Program-made: the position numbers and the translations under genes | The notes under the pieces: model-generated | Database searches by the model: none | The model's input: the letters and a program-made list of their open reading frames with translations, nothing else | Told to the model about the DNA's origin: nothing | Shown here: piece by piece, positions 16,388 to 24,918 of the stretch | Layout of the letters: every line of letters starts with the position of its first letter | How positions within the stretch are numbered: position 1 is the stretch's first letter | Assembly (NCBI RefSeq): GCF_008704395.1 | Contig: NZ_CP023695.1 | Span: forward strand, 2,108,001-2,172,000 | Direction of reading: 5' to 3' | Length of the DNA: 64,000 bases | Source: Streptomyces alboniger | GTDB lineage: Bacteria > Actinomycetota > Actinomycetes > Streptomycetales > Streptomycetaceae

Positions 16388-17737
16388 TCAGCCCCGCGAG
16401 AGCCGCTTCAGAAGCACCGCCGAAGCCACCGGCCGCGCCCCCGCCTTGGCGATCCCGTCAGCCACCTCGCGGTCGGTCGAGACGACGACCACGGGCCTGC
16501 CCGGCGGCTCCGCGCGCACCAGCTGACGGATCAGCTCATCGGCGGTCACACCCGGCTTGGAGAAGAGCACCCGCACCCCGCGCGGCGGCGCGAGCAGCAC
16601 CGGAGCGGCCAGCTCCGCCCCGTCGAAGACGCAGGTGACCTCGGCCCCCGACTGGAGGGCGAGCTGCGAGAGCGAGCCGAGCAGCCGCAGCCGCTGCTTC
16701 TCCAGGGGCATGGTCGGATAGCCGGTCTTGGTGACGTTGTAGCCGTCGACGACGAGATGGGCCTGCGGCAGGGCCAGCAACTGGTCCAGGATCGCCGGGT
16801 CGTTCTCGGAGAGCGCGCGGGCGGCGATGTCCTTGGGCGACATCCGGCCGGGCTCGACGGCGTCGACGGTCTCCGCGGGCCGTACCGAAACGGGCGGCAG
16901 GGCCAGTTCGCGCCGCAGCCCCTGGGCCGACTCCAGGACCGTGTCGAGCAGCAGTCGCAGCCGCATGTCCTCGACGCTGCGTCCCTCGCGCGCCGCCCTG
17001 CGGCTGGCCTCCAGAGCGGCCTCGGTCTCGCCGAGCCGCGCCTTGAGCCGGCGCGCCTCGCTCTCAGCGGCGGAGAGCTGGGCCTGCCCCTCGGCGCGGA
17101 CCGCCTCGGTCTCGGCGGTGGCCTTGCGCAGTGCCGCCTCCCCGCGCTTGACGTCGCTGAGCGCCCCGCGCAGCTTGCGGTGCATCGATTCGGCTTCCCT
17201 GCGCGCCGATTCCAGCTCCGCGCGCAGCCGCTCGGTCTCCGCCTTGGTCTGCCCGCGCGCGGCGGCCAGCTCCTCGCGCAGCCGGTCCAGCTCGGCCCTG
17301 GTCTCCTCGTCGGCGCGCTCGGCGTCGGCGCGCTGAGCCTCCTCGCCGGCGGCGGTTACGAGCTTCACCCAACCGGGGGGGCGCAGCACATAGGCCGCGG
17401 CGGCCACGTCCAGGGGGTCGGCGGCCGGGGGCGGGGAGCCGGCGGCCAGGGCGCCGGCCAGCTCGGGCTGCGCCTCCCTGAGGCGTTCGCCGATGCGCTG
17501 GCGGAAGAGGGTGTCGCCCTCCAGCGCCGCCGCCATGGCGTTGCCCGCGAACTTCGCGCGCCGGGTGGGCGTGAAGCGGGCGTACTGCCGCAGCTGGGCG
17601 GGCAATTCGGCCAGGGTCAGCCCGCCGAAGCCGTCCGAGACGATCTGTACGACCCTTCGGCGCACCCCGTCGGGCAGCGGACGGTCGAGCACCTCAGCGG
17701 TGCCGTCGTCCGGCTCCCCGCCTGCGCTCTCCACCAT
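16388..17737 (-). CDS. NYN-domain (YacP-like) protein with coiled coil
   Basis: 449 residues. The first 90 are a helical domain (ERLREAQPELAGAL-type). A long coiled coil of Ala/Glu/Arg heptads runs from about 125 to 265. The C-terminal NYN domain begins at HLVVDGYNVTKTGYP (about 335) and contains the acidic residues CVFDGAE and VVSTDREVADGI expected of a PIN/NYN nuclease. Such proteins bind or cut RNA. The best-known relative is Bacillus YacP (Rae1), a ribosome-associated mRNA endonuclease. There is no signal peptide. The coiled coil suggests an oligomer. A good ribosome site is not obvious before the ATG at 17737. RNA cleavage here is inferred from the motif set. Confidence 0.82.
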   Translation of the reverse strand: MVESAGGEPDDGTAEVLDRPLPDGVRRRVVQIVSDGFGGLTLAELPAQLRQYARFTPTRRAKFAGNAMAAALEGDTLFRQRIGERLREAQPELAGALAAGSPPPAADPLDVAAAAYVLRPPGWVKLVTAAGEEAQRADAERADEETRAELDRLREELAAARGQTKAETERLRAELESARREAESMHRKLRGALSDVKRGEAALRKATAETEAVRAEGQAQLSAAESEARRLKARLGETEAALEASRRAAREGRSVEDMRLRLLLDTVLESAQGLRRELALPPVSVRPAETVDAVEPGRMSPKDIAARALSENDPAILDQLLALPQAHLVVDGYNVTKTGYPTMPLEKQRLRLLGSLSQLALQSGAEVTCVFDGAELAAPVLLAPPRGVRVLFSKPGVTADELIRQLVRAEPPGRPVVVVSTDREVADGIAKAGARPVASAVLLKRLSRG

Positions 17738-17771
17738 CCGTCACCCCACTAGCTGTGCGGGCCCCGCTCCC

Positions 17772-18011
17772 TCAGGAGTCGGTGCCCGGCCTGTCGACGA
17801 GTTCCACCTGATCCACCGCGTTGCACCAGCGGCAGCGCACCGACTCGATGGTCTCACTGACCACCTCGCGTTCTTCGATGTTCGACTCACCGGCCAGGTC
17901 GAGATGCACATACTCGACGACCTTCGACGTCCGGGTCACGTCGAAACGCGTGAGATTGCCGCAGAGTGTGCAGCGCCACCGGGTGGTGTCCGTCGGCAGG
18001 GGAACCGTCAT
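17772..18011 (-). CDS. small four-cysteine protein of unknown function (zinc ribbon-like)
   Basis: 79 residues from the ATG at 18011. Two CxxC pairs (CTLCGN near 20 and CRWCN near 62) bracket a basic/acidic middle with VVEYVHLDLAG, a typical zinc-ribbon layout. There is no signal peptide or membrane helix. It lies 34 bases upstream of the NYN gene on the same strand and is likely in one transcript with it, so the pair may work on RNA together. That is positional inference only. The open frame extends further upstream without a ribosome site. I know this type of protein as a conserved hypothetical of streptomycetes. Confidence 0.72.
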   Translation of the reverse strand: MTVPLPTDTTRWRCTLCGNLTRFDVTRTSKVVEYVHLDLAGESNIEEREVVSETIESVRCRWCNAVDQVELVDRPGTDS

Positions 18012-18168
18012 CGTGGCTGTTCGCTTTCGTCGGTGGCCGTGGTACGTACGCGGTTTTCCGTGGTGCGCATTGCCCGTAACCCTAAGGCCTGTAAGGGGCG
18101 CCATGCGGCGGCGTCCGTCGCGGCATGGCGGTCTGTACGAGTACCGTCCGTTACGTCATGCTCTGTCC

Positions 18169-18903
18169 ATGATCAAAGCATGGGGTCCGAAGGCGGCCCG
18201 GCTGCTCAGGGGCCGGTCCGCCCCGGTGACGTACGGACTGATCGCCGTCTGCTGTCTGGTCTTCGTGATCTCGCCGGTCTCCGGGTTCAATCCCGCCTAC
18301 GGCACCGGCGACCGGCTGCTCGCCGCGCAACAGGCCTACTTCGAGCGCTGGGGCGTGGTGCCCGCCGAGCTGTTCAGCGGCGTCCCGCGCGCCGCGCTCG
18401 GCCCGTTCACCGCGCTGTTCGTGCACGGCAGCTGGGTGCATCTGCTGGGGAACATGCTGTTCCTGTACGTCTTCGGGGCGATGGTCGAGGAACGGATGGG
18501 GCACCTCCCGTACGCGCTCTTCTACGTCAGCTGCGGGTATCTCGCCCTCCTCGCCTACGCCGCGGCGCACGCGGGGTCCGGTCAGACGCTCGTCGGGGCC
18601 TCGGGGGCGATCTCCGCCGTCCTCGGCGCCTTCCTCTATCTCTTCCCGAAGGCACGCGTCACCAGCCTCTTCCCGTTCCTCTTCTTCCTGCCGCTGCGCT
18701 TTCCCGCATGGGTGGTGCTGCCGTTCTGGGTGACGCTCCAGTGGCTGGCGGCGGGGCAGGGCGGCAAGGGGACGGGGGTGGCGTATCTGGCACACCTGGT
18801 GGGCTTCTCGCTCGGGTTCCTCTACGCCTGGGGATGGTCTGTACGGAGGACTAGAGTGAAGGCCACAGCAGTACCGGCCATCGAGGGAGACAGCCAGCCG
18901 TGA
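18169..18903 (+). CDS. rhomboid-family intramembrane serine protease
   Basis: 244 residues from the ATG at 18169, with six to seven hydrophobic segments. The rhomboid signature is complete: HGSWVHLLGNMLFL (oxyanion-region His and Asn near 95-105), GASGA with nucleophile S145, and YLAHLVGFSLG with the catalytic H209. A short cytosolic C-terminus follows. It should cleave single-pass membrane substrates within the bilayer. The substrate is unknown. The start is uncertain: an ATG at 18103 has AGGGG close upstream and would add 22 residues. Its stop codon overlaps the GTG of the next gene by four bases, indicating translational coupling. Confidence 0.88.
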   Translation: MIKAWGPKAARLLRGRSAPVTYGLIAVCCLVFVISPVSGFNPAYGTGDRLLAAQQAYFERWGVVPAELFSGVPRAALGPFTALFVHGSWVHLLGNMLFLYVFGAMVEERMGHLPYALFYVSCGYLALLAYAAAHAGSGQTLVGASGAISAVLGAFLYLFPKARVTSLFPFLFFLPLRFPAWVVLPFWVTLQWLAAGQGGKGTGVAYLAHLVGFSLGFLYAWGWSVRRTRVKATAVPAIEGDSQP

Positions 18904-19181
18904 TCACCGCGATCGTGCTCATCAAGACCAGCGTGGACCGGATTCCGGAGATCGCCGAGTCGATCGCCGCGCTCGACTCGGTCAGCGAGGTCTTCTCCGT
19001 GACCGGCACCTACGACCTGATCGCGATGGTCCGCGTGCCGCGCCACGACGACCTCGCGGACGTCATCCCGGGGAAGATCAGCAAGATCCCCGGCGTGGAG
19101 GCGACCGACACGCATGTCGCGTTCCGCACGTACTCGCAGCACGACCTTGAGGCGGCGTTCGCGATCGGCCTCGACTCGTAG
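18900..19181 (+). CDS. stand-alone Lrp/AsnC ligand-binding (RAM) domain protein
   Basis: 93 residues, only the effector-binding half of Lrp/AsnC regulators. It begins with the beta strand ITAIVLIKT, contains the turn VTGTYDLIAMV, and ends with the beta strand THVAFRTYS. The helix-turn-helix domain is absent and the start is well defined by the GTGA overlap with the rhomboid gene, so this is not a truncation artefact. Such free RAM domains form octameric rings that bind amino acids. It may modulate other Lrp proteins or another partner. Coupling to a rhomboid protease is the notable feature. The ligand is unknown. Confidence 0.88.
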   Translation: MITAIVLIKTSVDRIPEIAESIAALDSVSEVFSVTGTYDLIAMVRVPRHDDLADVIPGKISKIPGVEATDTHVAFRTYSQHDLEAAFAIGLDS

Positions 19182-19184
19182 CCG

Positions 19185-19207
19185 CGCGGACTCCATGAGG
19201 GTCCGCG
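19185..19207. terminator. short hairpin between convergent genes
   Basis: CGCGGAC (19185-19191) and GTCCGCG (19201-19207) form a 7-bp stem with a 9-base loop, right after the RAM gene and before the convergent aminotransferase end. Confidence 0.45.
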
Positions 19208-19228
19208 ACCGGCTACGGCTGCCCGGGG

Positions 19229-20611
19229 TCAGACGGCGGCGTCGGTGTCCGGCACGCAACGCCCGTCCTCGGTGCGGTAGTTCCAGCGCGCGCCGTCCGC
19301 CACCAGCTCCTTGACGGCGCGTACGAAACGCTCGACGTGCTCGTCGGGGGTGCCCGCGCCGAAGCTCACGCGGATCGCGTTGAGCGACTTCTCGCCGGGC
19401 GCGGCCTCAGGGGCGCCGCACTCGCCGGGCTCGTCGGACTCGCCGCCGAGCAGGGTGCGCACGAGCGGGTGGGCGCAGAACAGGCCGTCGCGTACGCCGA
19501 TGCCGTACTCGGCGGAGAGCGCCGCCGCGAAGTGCGAGCTGTTCCAGCCGTCCACGACGAAGGAGATGACGCCCACGCGCGGCGCGTCGTCGCCGAACAG
19601 CGAGAGCACCCGGACGGCGGGCACCTCGGCGAGCCCCTCGCGCACCGTGCGGATCAGGTGCCGCTCGCGGGCCACCAGCTCGTCGAAGCCGGCCTCGGTG
19701 AGCGCCTTGCAGGCGGAGGCGATGGAGTAGACGCCGATGACGTTCGGCGAACCGGCCTCGTGCCGGGCCGCGGTGTCGTGCCACTCGACGTCCACGCCGC
19801 CGCCTGCTTCCTTGGGGCGTCGCGCCACCTTCCGCGAGGCACCGCCGCCCGCGAGGTAGGGCTCGGCCGCGCGCAGCCAGTCGGAGCGGCCCGCGAGGAC
19901 GCCCGAGCCGAAGGGCGCGTACAGCTTGTGCCCGGAGAAGGCGACCCAGTCGACGTCCAACTCCCGTACGGAGACGGGGTGGTGGGGGGCGAGCTGCGCG
20001 GCGTCGAGCACGATCCGGGCGCCGTGGGCGTGCGCGGCGGCGGCCAGCTCGCGCACCGGCCACAGCTCACCGGTGACGTTGGAGGCGCCGGTGACGCAGA
20101 CCAGGGCCGGCCCGTGGGGATCGCGGTCGGCCAGGGCGCGCTCCAGGGTCCGGACGGCCTCGCCGGGGGTGCGCGGCGCGTTGAGGTAGGTGACGCGGGC
20201 GTCCCGCCACGGCAGCAGCGAGGCGTGGTGCTCGGTCTCGAAGACGAAGACCTGGCAGTCGGCGGGCAGGGCGGCTGCCAGCAGGTTCAGCGAGTCGGTG
20301 GTGGAGCGGGTGAAGACGACCTGGTCGTCCTCGCGGCAGTCGAGGAACTCGGCGACGGTGGTACGGGAGTTCTCGAAGAGGTCGGTCGACAGCTGCGAGA
20401 GGTACCCGGCACCGCGGTGCACGCTGCCGTAGTACGGCGCGTACGCGGCCACGTCGTCCCACACCCGCTGGAGCGCCGGTGCGCTCGCCGCGTAGTCGAG
20501 CGCGGCGTACGTCACCTCGCCGCCGGTGACCAGCGGCACGGTGACGTCCCGGCCGAGGACGGCCAGCGGGGCGCAGACGGACGAATCGGCGGCGACGGCG
20601 GAAACAGACAT
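19229..20611 (-). CDS. class V PLP-dependent aminotransferase (cysteine desulfurase-like)
   Basis: 460 residues. The PLP lysine is K229 in FSGHKLYAPFG, the aspartate contacting the pyridine nitrogen is in IVLDAAQ (D203), and FETEHHASLLPW (H128/H129) stacks on the cofactor. The order matches NifS/SufS-like class V enzymes, and YYGSVHRGAGYLSQ near 61-73 is typical of the SufS/Csd group. The catalytic Cys loop is less certain: RDGLFCAHPLV near 380 offers one Cys. It could be a cysteine desulfurase or a related PLP lyase/aminotransferase. The ATG at 20611 is used. A leader of more than 200 bases precedes it. Confidence 0.83.
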   Translation of the reverse strand: MSVSAVAADSSVCAPLAVLGRDVTVPLVTGGEVTYAALDYAASAPALQRVWDDVAAYAPYYGSVHRGAGYLSQLSTDLFENSRTTVAEFLDCREDDQVVFTRSTTDSLNLLAAALPADCQVFVFETEHHASLLPWRDARVTYLNAPRTPGEAVRTLERALADRDPHGPALVCVTGASNVTGELWPVRELAAAAHAHGARIVLDAAQLAPHHPVSVRELDVDWVAFSGHKLYAPFGSGVLAGRSDWLRAAEPYLAGGGASRKVARRPKEAGGGVDVEWHDTAARHEAGSPNVIGVYSIASACKALTEAGFDELVARERHLIRTVREGLAEVPAVRVLSLFGDDAPRVGVISFVVDGWNSSHFAAALSAEYGIGVRDGLFCAHPLVRTLLGGESDEPGECGAPEAAPGEKSLNAIRVSFGAGTPDEHVERFVRAVKELVADGARWNYRTEDGRCVPDTDAAV

Positions 20612-20738
20612 GGCGAACTCCCGTGAGAGGCAGGCGAATTCACCGCGCCGGAGCTGCGTCGGAGCTGCATCAGACTTGCGTCGACGGCGCGGGAGAAGAG
20701 TGGAGAAGGGTGTGCGGAGGCGGGGCGTAGAAGCCCTG

Positions 20739-20756
20739 TCACATTCGCTTGCTCAC
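20739..20756 (-). other. possible 5-codon leader peptide VSKRM
   Basis: GTG AGC AAG CGA ATG TGA has GGGAG seven bases upstream, a very good ribosome site, 128 bases before the aminotransferase start. It could be a translated leader controlling the gene, but no attenuator structure is identified. Confidence 0.3.
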
Positions 20757-20839
20757 GAGACTGCTCCCTTGAGGACCAGGACCCCAGGGTTGCGAGGGGT
20801 CCGCGCTTGCCATACGCCTTGCTGCGTACGACCTGGTCT

Positions 20840-20911
20840 TCACCCGGGGCACCCCGCCACGGACGGAGGGTTGCCGGACAGCGGGCCGGGGCCGTAGTCG
20901 CTGTCACTCAT
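20840..20911 (-). other. possible 23-codon leader ORF
   Basis: ATG at 20911 reads MSDSDYGPGPLSG and ends CPG before TGA at 20840. GGACAGG lies just upstream. It is on the aminotransferase strand in the 404-base gap between trpD and the aminotransferase gene. Coding status is unproven. Confidence 0.25.
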
Positions 20912-20946
20912 GACCTGTCCAGCATCCTGCCACACGATCTTCGACG

Positions 20947-20983
20947 CGCAAGGCGCAGTCCAGAATCCGGACTGCGCCTTGCG
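20947..20983 (-). terminator. hairpin terminator after trpD
   Basis: Perfect 15-bp stem (CGCAAGGCGCAGTCC at 20947-20961, complement at 20969-20983) with a 7-base loop, 33 bases beyond the trpD stop. The stem is strong. There is no U-tract, which is usual for Streptomyces. Confidence 0.75.
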
Positions 20984-21015
20984 TCACACGGGTGAGCGGG
21001 AAACGGGCGGGAGGG

Positions 21016-22080
21016 TCAGCGGTTGCTGGCCGCCACCCACCGTTCCAGGGCCTTCTTCGCGGCCCCGGAGTCGATCCCCCTGGCCGCCTTCTCCATGCCG
21101 GCGCGGATCTGCTCCACCAGGGGCGCGTCGGTCGGTTCGAGGGCGACCAGCGCCGCCGCCGAGTTCAGCAGCACGGCGTCCCGCACCGGCCCCCTCTCGC
21201 CGTCGAGCAGCCGCAGGGCGACCTCCGCGTTGTACGAGGCGTCCGCGCCGCGCAGCGCCTCGACGGGCACCAGGTCGATGCCGACGTCACGGGGGTCGAA
21301 GGCCTCCTCGCGCACCGCTCCGTCCCGCACGACCCACACCCGTGAGGTGGCCGTCGTCGTCAGCTCGTCGAGCCCGTCGTCACCGCGGAAGACCAGCGCC
21401 GACGAGCCGCGCTCGGCGAGCACCCCGGCGACGATCGGCGCGACGCGCGCGTCGGCGACCCCGGTGGCCTGGGCCCGCACCTTGGCGGGGTTGGTGAGCG
21501 GACCGAGGAAGTTGAAGGTCGTGCGGATCCCCAGCTCCCTGCGGGCGGGGGCCACATGGCGCAGCGCCGGATGGAACTTCACCGCGAAGCAGAACGTGAT
21601 GCCCGCTTCCTCGGCCACCTCGACGACCCGCTGCGGCGAGAGGTCCAGGTTGACGCCGAGCTTCTCCAGTACGTCGGAGGCGCCGGACGCGCTGGAGGCG
21701 GCGCGGTTGCCGTGCTTGACGACCTTCGCGCCCGTGCCCGCGACGACGATCGCGGACATGGTCGAGATGTTGACGGTCTTCGCGCCGTCGCCGCCCGTGC
21801 CGACGATGTCGACGCTGGGCCCCGGCACGTCGATGACCCGGGCGTGCGCGTACATGGCGCGTACGAGACCGGAGATCTCCTCGACGGTCTCCCCCTTGGC
21901 CCGCAGCGCGACCGCGAACCCGGCGATCTGCGCGTCGGTGGCCTCTCCGCGCATGATGCGGTCCATGGCCCAGGCCGTGTCGTCGGCGCTCTGGTCGCGC
22001 CCGTCGAGCAGGCCGTTCAGCACGTCGGGCCAGGAACGGCCCGCCGCGGTAGTGCCTCCTGCGGGGGTCACAGCGCTCAT
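21016..22080 (-). CDS. trpD: anthranilate phosphoribosyltransferase
   Basis: 354 residues, normal length. The PRPP-binding loop [14 protein letters not shown] is near 92-105. [21 protein letters not shown] near 120-140 and the [22 protein letters not shown] region near 160-180 match the anthranilate site of the family. The enzyme transfers phosphoribose to anthranilate, the second step of tryptophan synthesis, in the cytosol. It is alone here: no other trp gene is nearby. It sits next to the qcr cluster, as in mycobacteria (from memory). The ATG at 22080 is used and a hairpin follows the stop. Confidence 0.95.
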   Translation of the reverse strand: MSAVTPAGGTTAAGRSWPDVLNGLLDGRDQSADDTAWAMDRIMRGEATDAQIAGFAVALRAKGETVEEISGLVRAMYAHARVIDVPGPSVDIVGTGGDGAKTVNISTMSAIVVAGTGAKVVKHGNRAASSASGASDVLEKLGVNLDLSPQRVVEVAEEAGITFCFAVKFHPALRHVAPARRELGIRTTFNFLGPLTNPAKVRAQATGVADARVAPIVAGVLAERGSSALVFRGDDGLDELTTTATSRVWVVRDGAVREEAFDPRDVGIDLVPVEALRGADASYNAEVALRLLDGERGPVRDAVLLNSAAALVALEPTDAPLVEQIRAGMEKAARGIDSGAAKKALERWVAASNR

Positions 22081-22169
22081 GGCCGCTCCTGGTGTTCGTC
22101 CGTCGGACAGGGAAGAGAGGAACCCGACACGTCGGGTGGGTCCACCCTATCCAGCCGCCGGGACGGCAA

Positions 22170-22200
22170 AGAGCCCCGTCCATGAACTGGACGGGGCTCT
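22170..22200 (-). terminator. hairpin terminator after qcrB
   Basis: AGAGCCCCGTCCA (22170-22182) and its complement (22188-22200) form a perfect 13-bp stem with loop TGAAC, 33 bases beyond the qcrB stop. Confidence 0.75.
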
Positions 22201-22232
22201 CGCCGTGGCGATCTGGTCAGACCTTCAGGCGA

Positions 22233-23852
22233 TCAGTGGTGGCCGTGGCCGCTGGTGATCTCCTTGTACTCCTCGGCGGTGGGCTTGGGGATCTGGTTGT
22301 CCTCCCCGTAGTAGCCCTTGGAGAGCTTGGCCCGGAGCTTCTGCGTACCGGACACCTTGCGCTCGACACCGTTCTCGTCGACCGTCGGGCCGATCTCGAC
22401 CGGCGCGTACTGCTCGTGCGCGGTGAGCGTGTGCAGCTGCCCCTGGTCGAGCGGCTCGTGGACCTCGATGAACTCACCGTGCGGCAGGCGCTTGATGATG
22501 CCCGACTCGCGGCCGTGCAGCACCTTGTCCTTGTCGCGGCGCTGGAGACCCAGGCAGATCCGCTTGGTGACGATGAAGGCGATGACCGGTCCGGCGAAGA
22601 AGAAGATCCGGACGAACCAGGTGATCGCGTTCAGCGACAGGTGGAAGTGCGTGGCCCACAGGTCGTTACCACCACCGATGAGCATGACCATGTACGCGGT
22701 GATCCAGGCGACACCGAAGGCCGTACGGGTCGGGGCGTTGCGCGGGCGGTCCAGGATGTGGTGCTCGCGCTTGTCCCCGGTGACCCAGGACTCGATGAAC
22801 GGGTAGACCGCGATCGCCGCGAGGACCAGCGGGAAGATGACCAGCGGGATGAAGACGCCCAGGACGAGCGTGTGACCCCAGAGGTTGATCTCCCAGCCCG
22901 GCATGACACGGATCAGGCCCTCGGCGAAGCCCATGTACCAGTCGGGCTGGGCGCCGGTCGACACCTGGTCCGGGCGGTACGGGCCGATGGCCCAGATCGG
23001 GTTGATCGAGGCGATCGCCGAGATGGCCGCGATGACACCGAAGACCAGGAAGAAGAAGCCTCCGGCCTTGGCCATGTACACGGGCAGCAGCGGCATGCCG
23101 ACGACGTTCTTGTTGCTCTTGCCGGGGCCCGCGAACTGCGTGTGCTTGTGGTAGAAGACCAGGATCAGGTGCGCCACCATCAGGCCGAGCATGATGCCGG
23201 GCAGCAGCAGGATGTGGACCGAGTAGAACCGGGCCACGAAGTCGCCGCCGGGGAACTCGCCGCCGAACAGGAACATCGACAGGTACGTGCCGACGACCGG
23301 GACGGACAGGATCGCACCCTGCATGAAGCGGACACCGGTGCCGGAGAGCAGGTCGTCCGGGAGCGAGTAACCGGTGAAGCCGGTGAACATGCCGAGGACG
23401 AACAGCAGGAAGCCGAACAGCCAGTTGACCTCACGCGGCTTGCGGAAGGCGCCCGTGAAGAACACGCGCATCATGTGCACGAACATGCCGGCGAGGAAGA
23501 TCAGCGCCGCCCAGTGGTGGATCTGCCGGATCAGCAGACCACCGCGCACATCGAAGGAGATGTGCATGGTCGAGTTGAACGCCTCGGACATCAGCTGTCC
23601 CTGGAGCGGGACGTAGCTGCCGTGGTACTCCACCTCGTTCATCGACGGGTGGAAGAACAGCGTCAGGTACACACCCGTGAGGATGATGATGATGAAGCTG
23701 TACATGCAGATCTCGCCGAGCATGAAGGACCAGTGGTCCGGGAAGATCTTGCGCATGTTGGCCTTGGCCAGGGAGTAGATCCCAAGACGGCCGTCGGCCC
23801 AGTCGGCCACCCGCTCGCCGGCGGGTGCCTTCTTCTTGTTGTCGCTGCTCAT
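22233..23852 (-). CDS. qcrB: cytochrome b subunit of the cytochrome bcc complex
   Basis: 539 residues. Heme b ligand histidines occur in RQIHHWAALIFLAG...FVHMM (second helix) and in SVHILLLPG...VAHLILVFYHKH (fourth helix). The quinol-site motif is PDWY, in QPDWYMGFAEG, where mitochondrial and many bacterial proteins have PEWY. Hydrophobic helices extend to about residue 440, and a soluble tail of about 100 residues typical of actinobacterial QcrB ends in GHGHH. The subunit oxidises menaquinol and passes electrons to QcrA and QcrC. The ATG at 23852 overlaps nothing but is four bases after qcrA. It is the last gene of ctaE-qcrC-qcrA-qcrB. Confidence 0.96.
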   Translation of the reverse strand: MSSDNKKKAPAGERVADWADGRLGIYSLAKANMRKIFPDHWSFMLGEICMYSFIIIILTGVYLTLFFHPSMNEVEYHGSYVPLQGQLMSEAFNSTMHISFDVRGGLLIRQIHHWAALIFLAGMFVHMMRVFFTGAFRKPREVNWLFGFLLFVLGMFTGFTGYSLPDDLLSGTGVRFMQGAILSVPVVGTYLSMFLFGGEFPGGDFVARFYSVHILLLPGIMLGLMVAHLILVFYHKHTQFAGPGKSNKNVVGMPLLPVYMAKAGGFFFLVFGVIAAISAIASINPIWAIGPYRPDQVSTGAQPDWYMGFAEGLIRVMPGWEINLWGHTLVLGVFIPLVIFPLVLAAIAVYPFIESWVTGDKREHHILDRPRNAPTRTAFGVAWITAYMVMLIGGGNDLWATHFHLSLNAITWFVRIFFFAGPVIAFIVTKRICLGLQRRDKDKVLHGRESGIIKRLPHGEFIEVHEPLDQGQLHTLTAHEQYAPVEIGPTVDENGVERKVSGTQKLRAKLSKGYYGEDNQIPKPTAEEYKEITSGHGHH

Positions 23853-23856
23853 CAGG

Positions 23857-24918
23857 TCAGCCCCTCTCGAAGAAGGCAGGACCGACGGGCTCTTCGAAGT
23901 CGCCGAGCGCCTCGAGGTAGCCCTCCTCGTTCACACCGATGCGCAGCTGCGGCAGGGCGTGACCAGCGGGGCCGAAGATCACTCGGGCACCGTCGGAGAG
24001 GTCGAAGGTGGACTGGTGGCACGGGCAGAGGACGTGGTGCGTCTGCTGCTCGTACAGGGAGATCGGGCAGCCCACGTGGGTGCAGATCTTGGAGTACGCG
24101 ACGACGCCCTCGTGCGACCACTCCAGCTCGCGCTTGTCCTTGATGTTCTCCGGCTGGATCCGGACGATCATCAGGGCGGCCTTGGCGATCTGGGTCTGGA
24201 AGTCGTGGTCGTGCTCCGACATGCCCTCGGGCATGGCGAACGTCAGCGAACCGACCTGCACGTCCGAGGGGCGCAGCGGCTCGTGCGTGTTCATGTTGAC
24301 GAGCTTCTTGCCCTTGGCCCACTTGGTGTGCCGGAGCTTGTCCTCGGGCAGCGGACCGAGGTCGCGCAGGAGGACGACGCCGGAGAGCGGAACCAGGGCG
24401 AGCGCGCCGAACATCGTGTTGCGGATCAGCTTGCGCCGACCGAACTGCGACTCCTCGGCACCGGCCTTGAAGTCGGCCATGACCTTGGCCTTGACCTCGG
24501 GCTCGGCCTCGATCGGGTGACGCTCGTCGGCGACCTCCACGTCGGACATCAGGGTGCGGGCCCAGTGGACCGCGCCCGCGCCGATGCAGAAGAGCGCCAG
24601 GCCGAGGGTGAGCCCCAGGGCGAAGTTCAGACCGCTGATGTGCCCGATCGGCCAGACGTAGATGCTCTTGTCCGCCGGGATGGTGACGAACGAGGCGATG
24701 AAGCCGACCGTGGCGAGCATGGACAGCGTGAACATGAACGCGATCGCACGCTCGGAGCGCTTCGCGGCCCGCTCGTCGATGTCCTGGATGCGGTGCTGGT
24801 GGGGCGGAAGGCCCGGGTCGGCGAACGGGTTCTCGTCCGCGACCGCGACCGAACCGTGCTCGGGCTCGGTCACCTGCTTGCTGGGCAGGTTCTCTTCTGG
24901 AATCTCTTGGCTACTCAT
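23857..24918 (-). CDS. qcrA: Rieske iron-sulfur subunit of the cytochrome bcc complex
   Basis: 353 residues from the ATG at 24918, which overlaps the qcrC stop by four bases. Three hydrophobic segments occur: about 58-80, 95-118 and 168-185. The third is preceded by the twin arginines R161-R162 in GRRKLIRN. This agrees with the known dual Sec/Tat assembly of actinobacterial QcrA. The 2Fe-2S ligands are in CTHVGCPISLY and CPCHQSTFDL, the normal Rieske pattern. The soluble domain ends at residue 353. The protein carries electrons from quinol to the cytochrome c subunit. Confidence 0.96.
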   Translation of the reverse strand: MSSQEIPEENLPSKQVTEPEHGSVAVADENPFADPGLPPHQHRIQDIDERAAKRSERAIAFMFTLSMLATVGFIASFVTIPADKSIYVWPIGHISGLNFALGLTLGLALFCIGAGAVHWARTLMSDVEVADERHPIEAEPEVKAKVMADFKAGAEESQFGRRKLIRNTMFGALALVPLSGVVLLRDLGPLPEDKLRHTKWAKGKKLVNMNTHEPLRPSDVQVGSLTFAMPEGMSEHDHDFQTQIAKAALMIVRIQPENIKDKRELEWSHEGVVAYSKICTHVGCPISLYEQQTHHVLCPCHQSTFDLSDGARVIFGPAGHALPQLRIGVNEEGYLEALGDFEEPVGPAFFERG

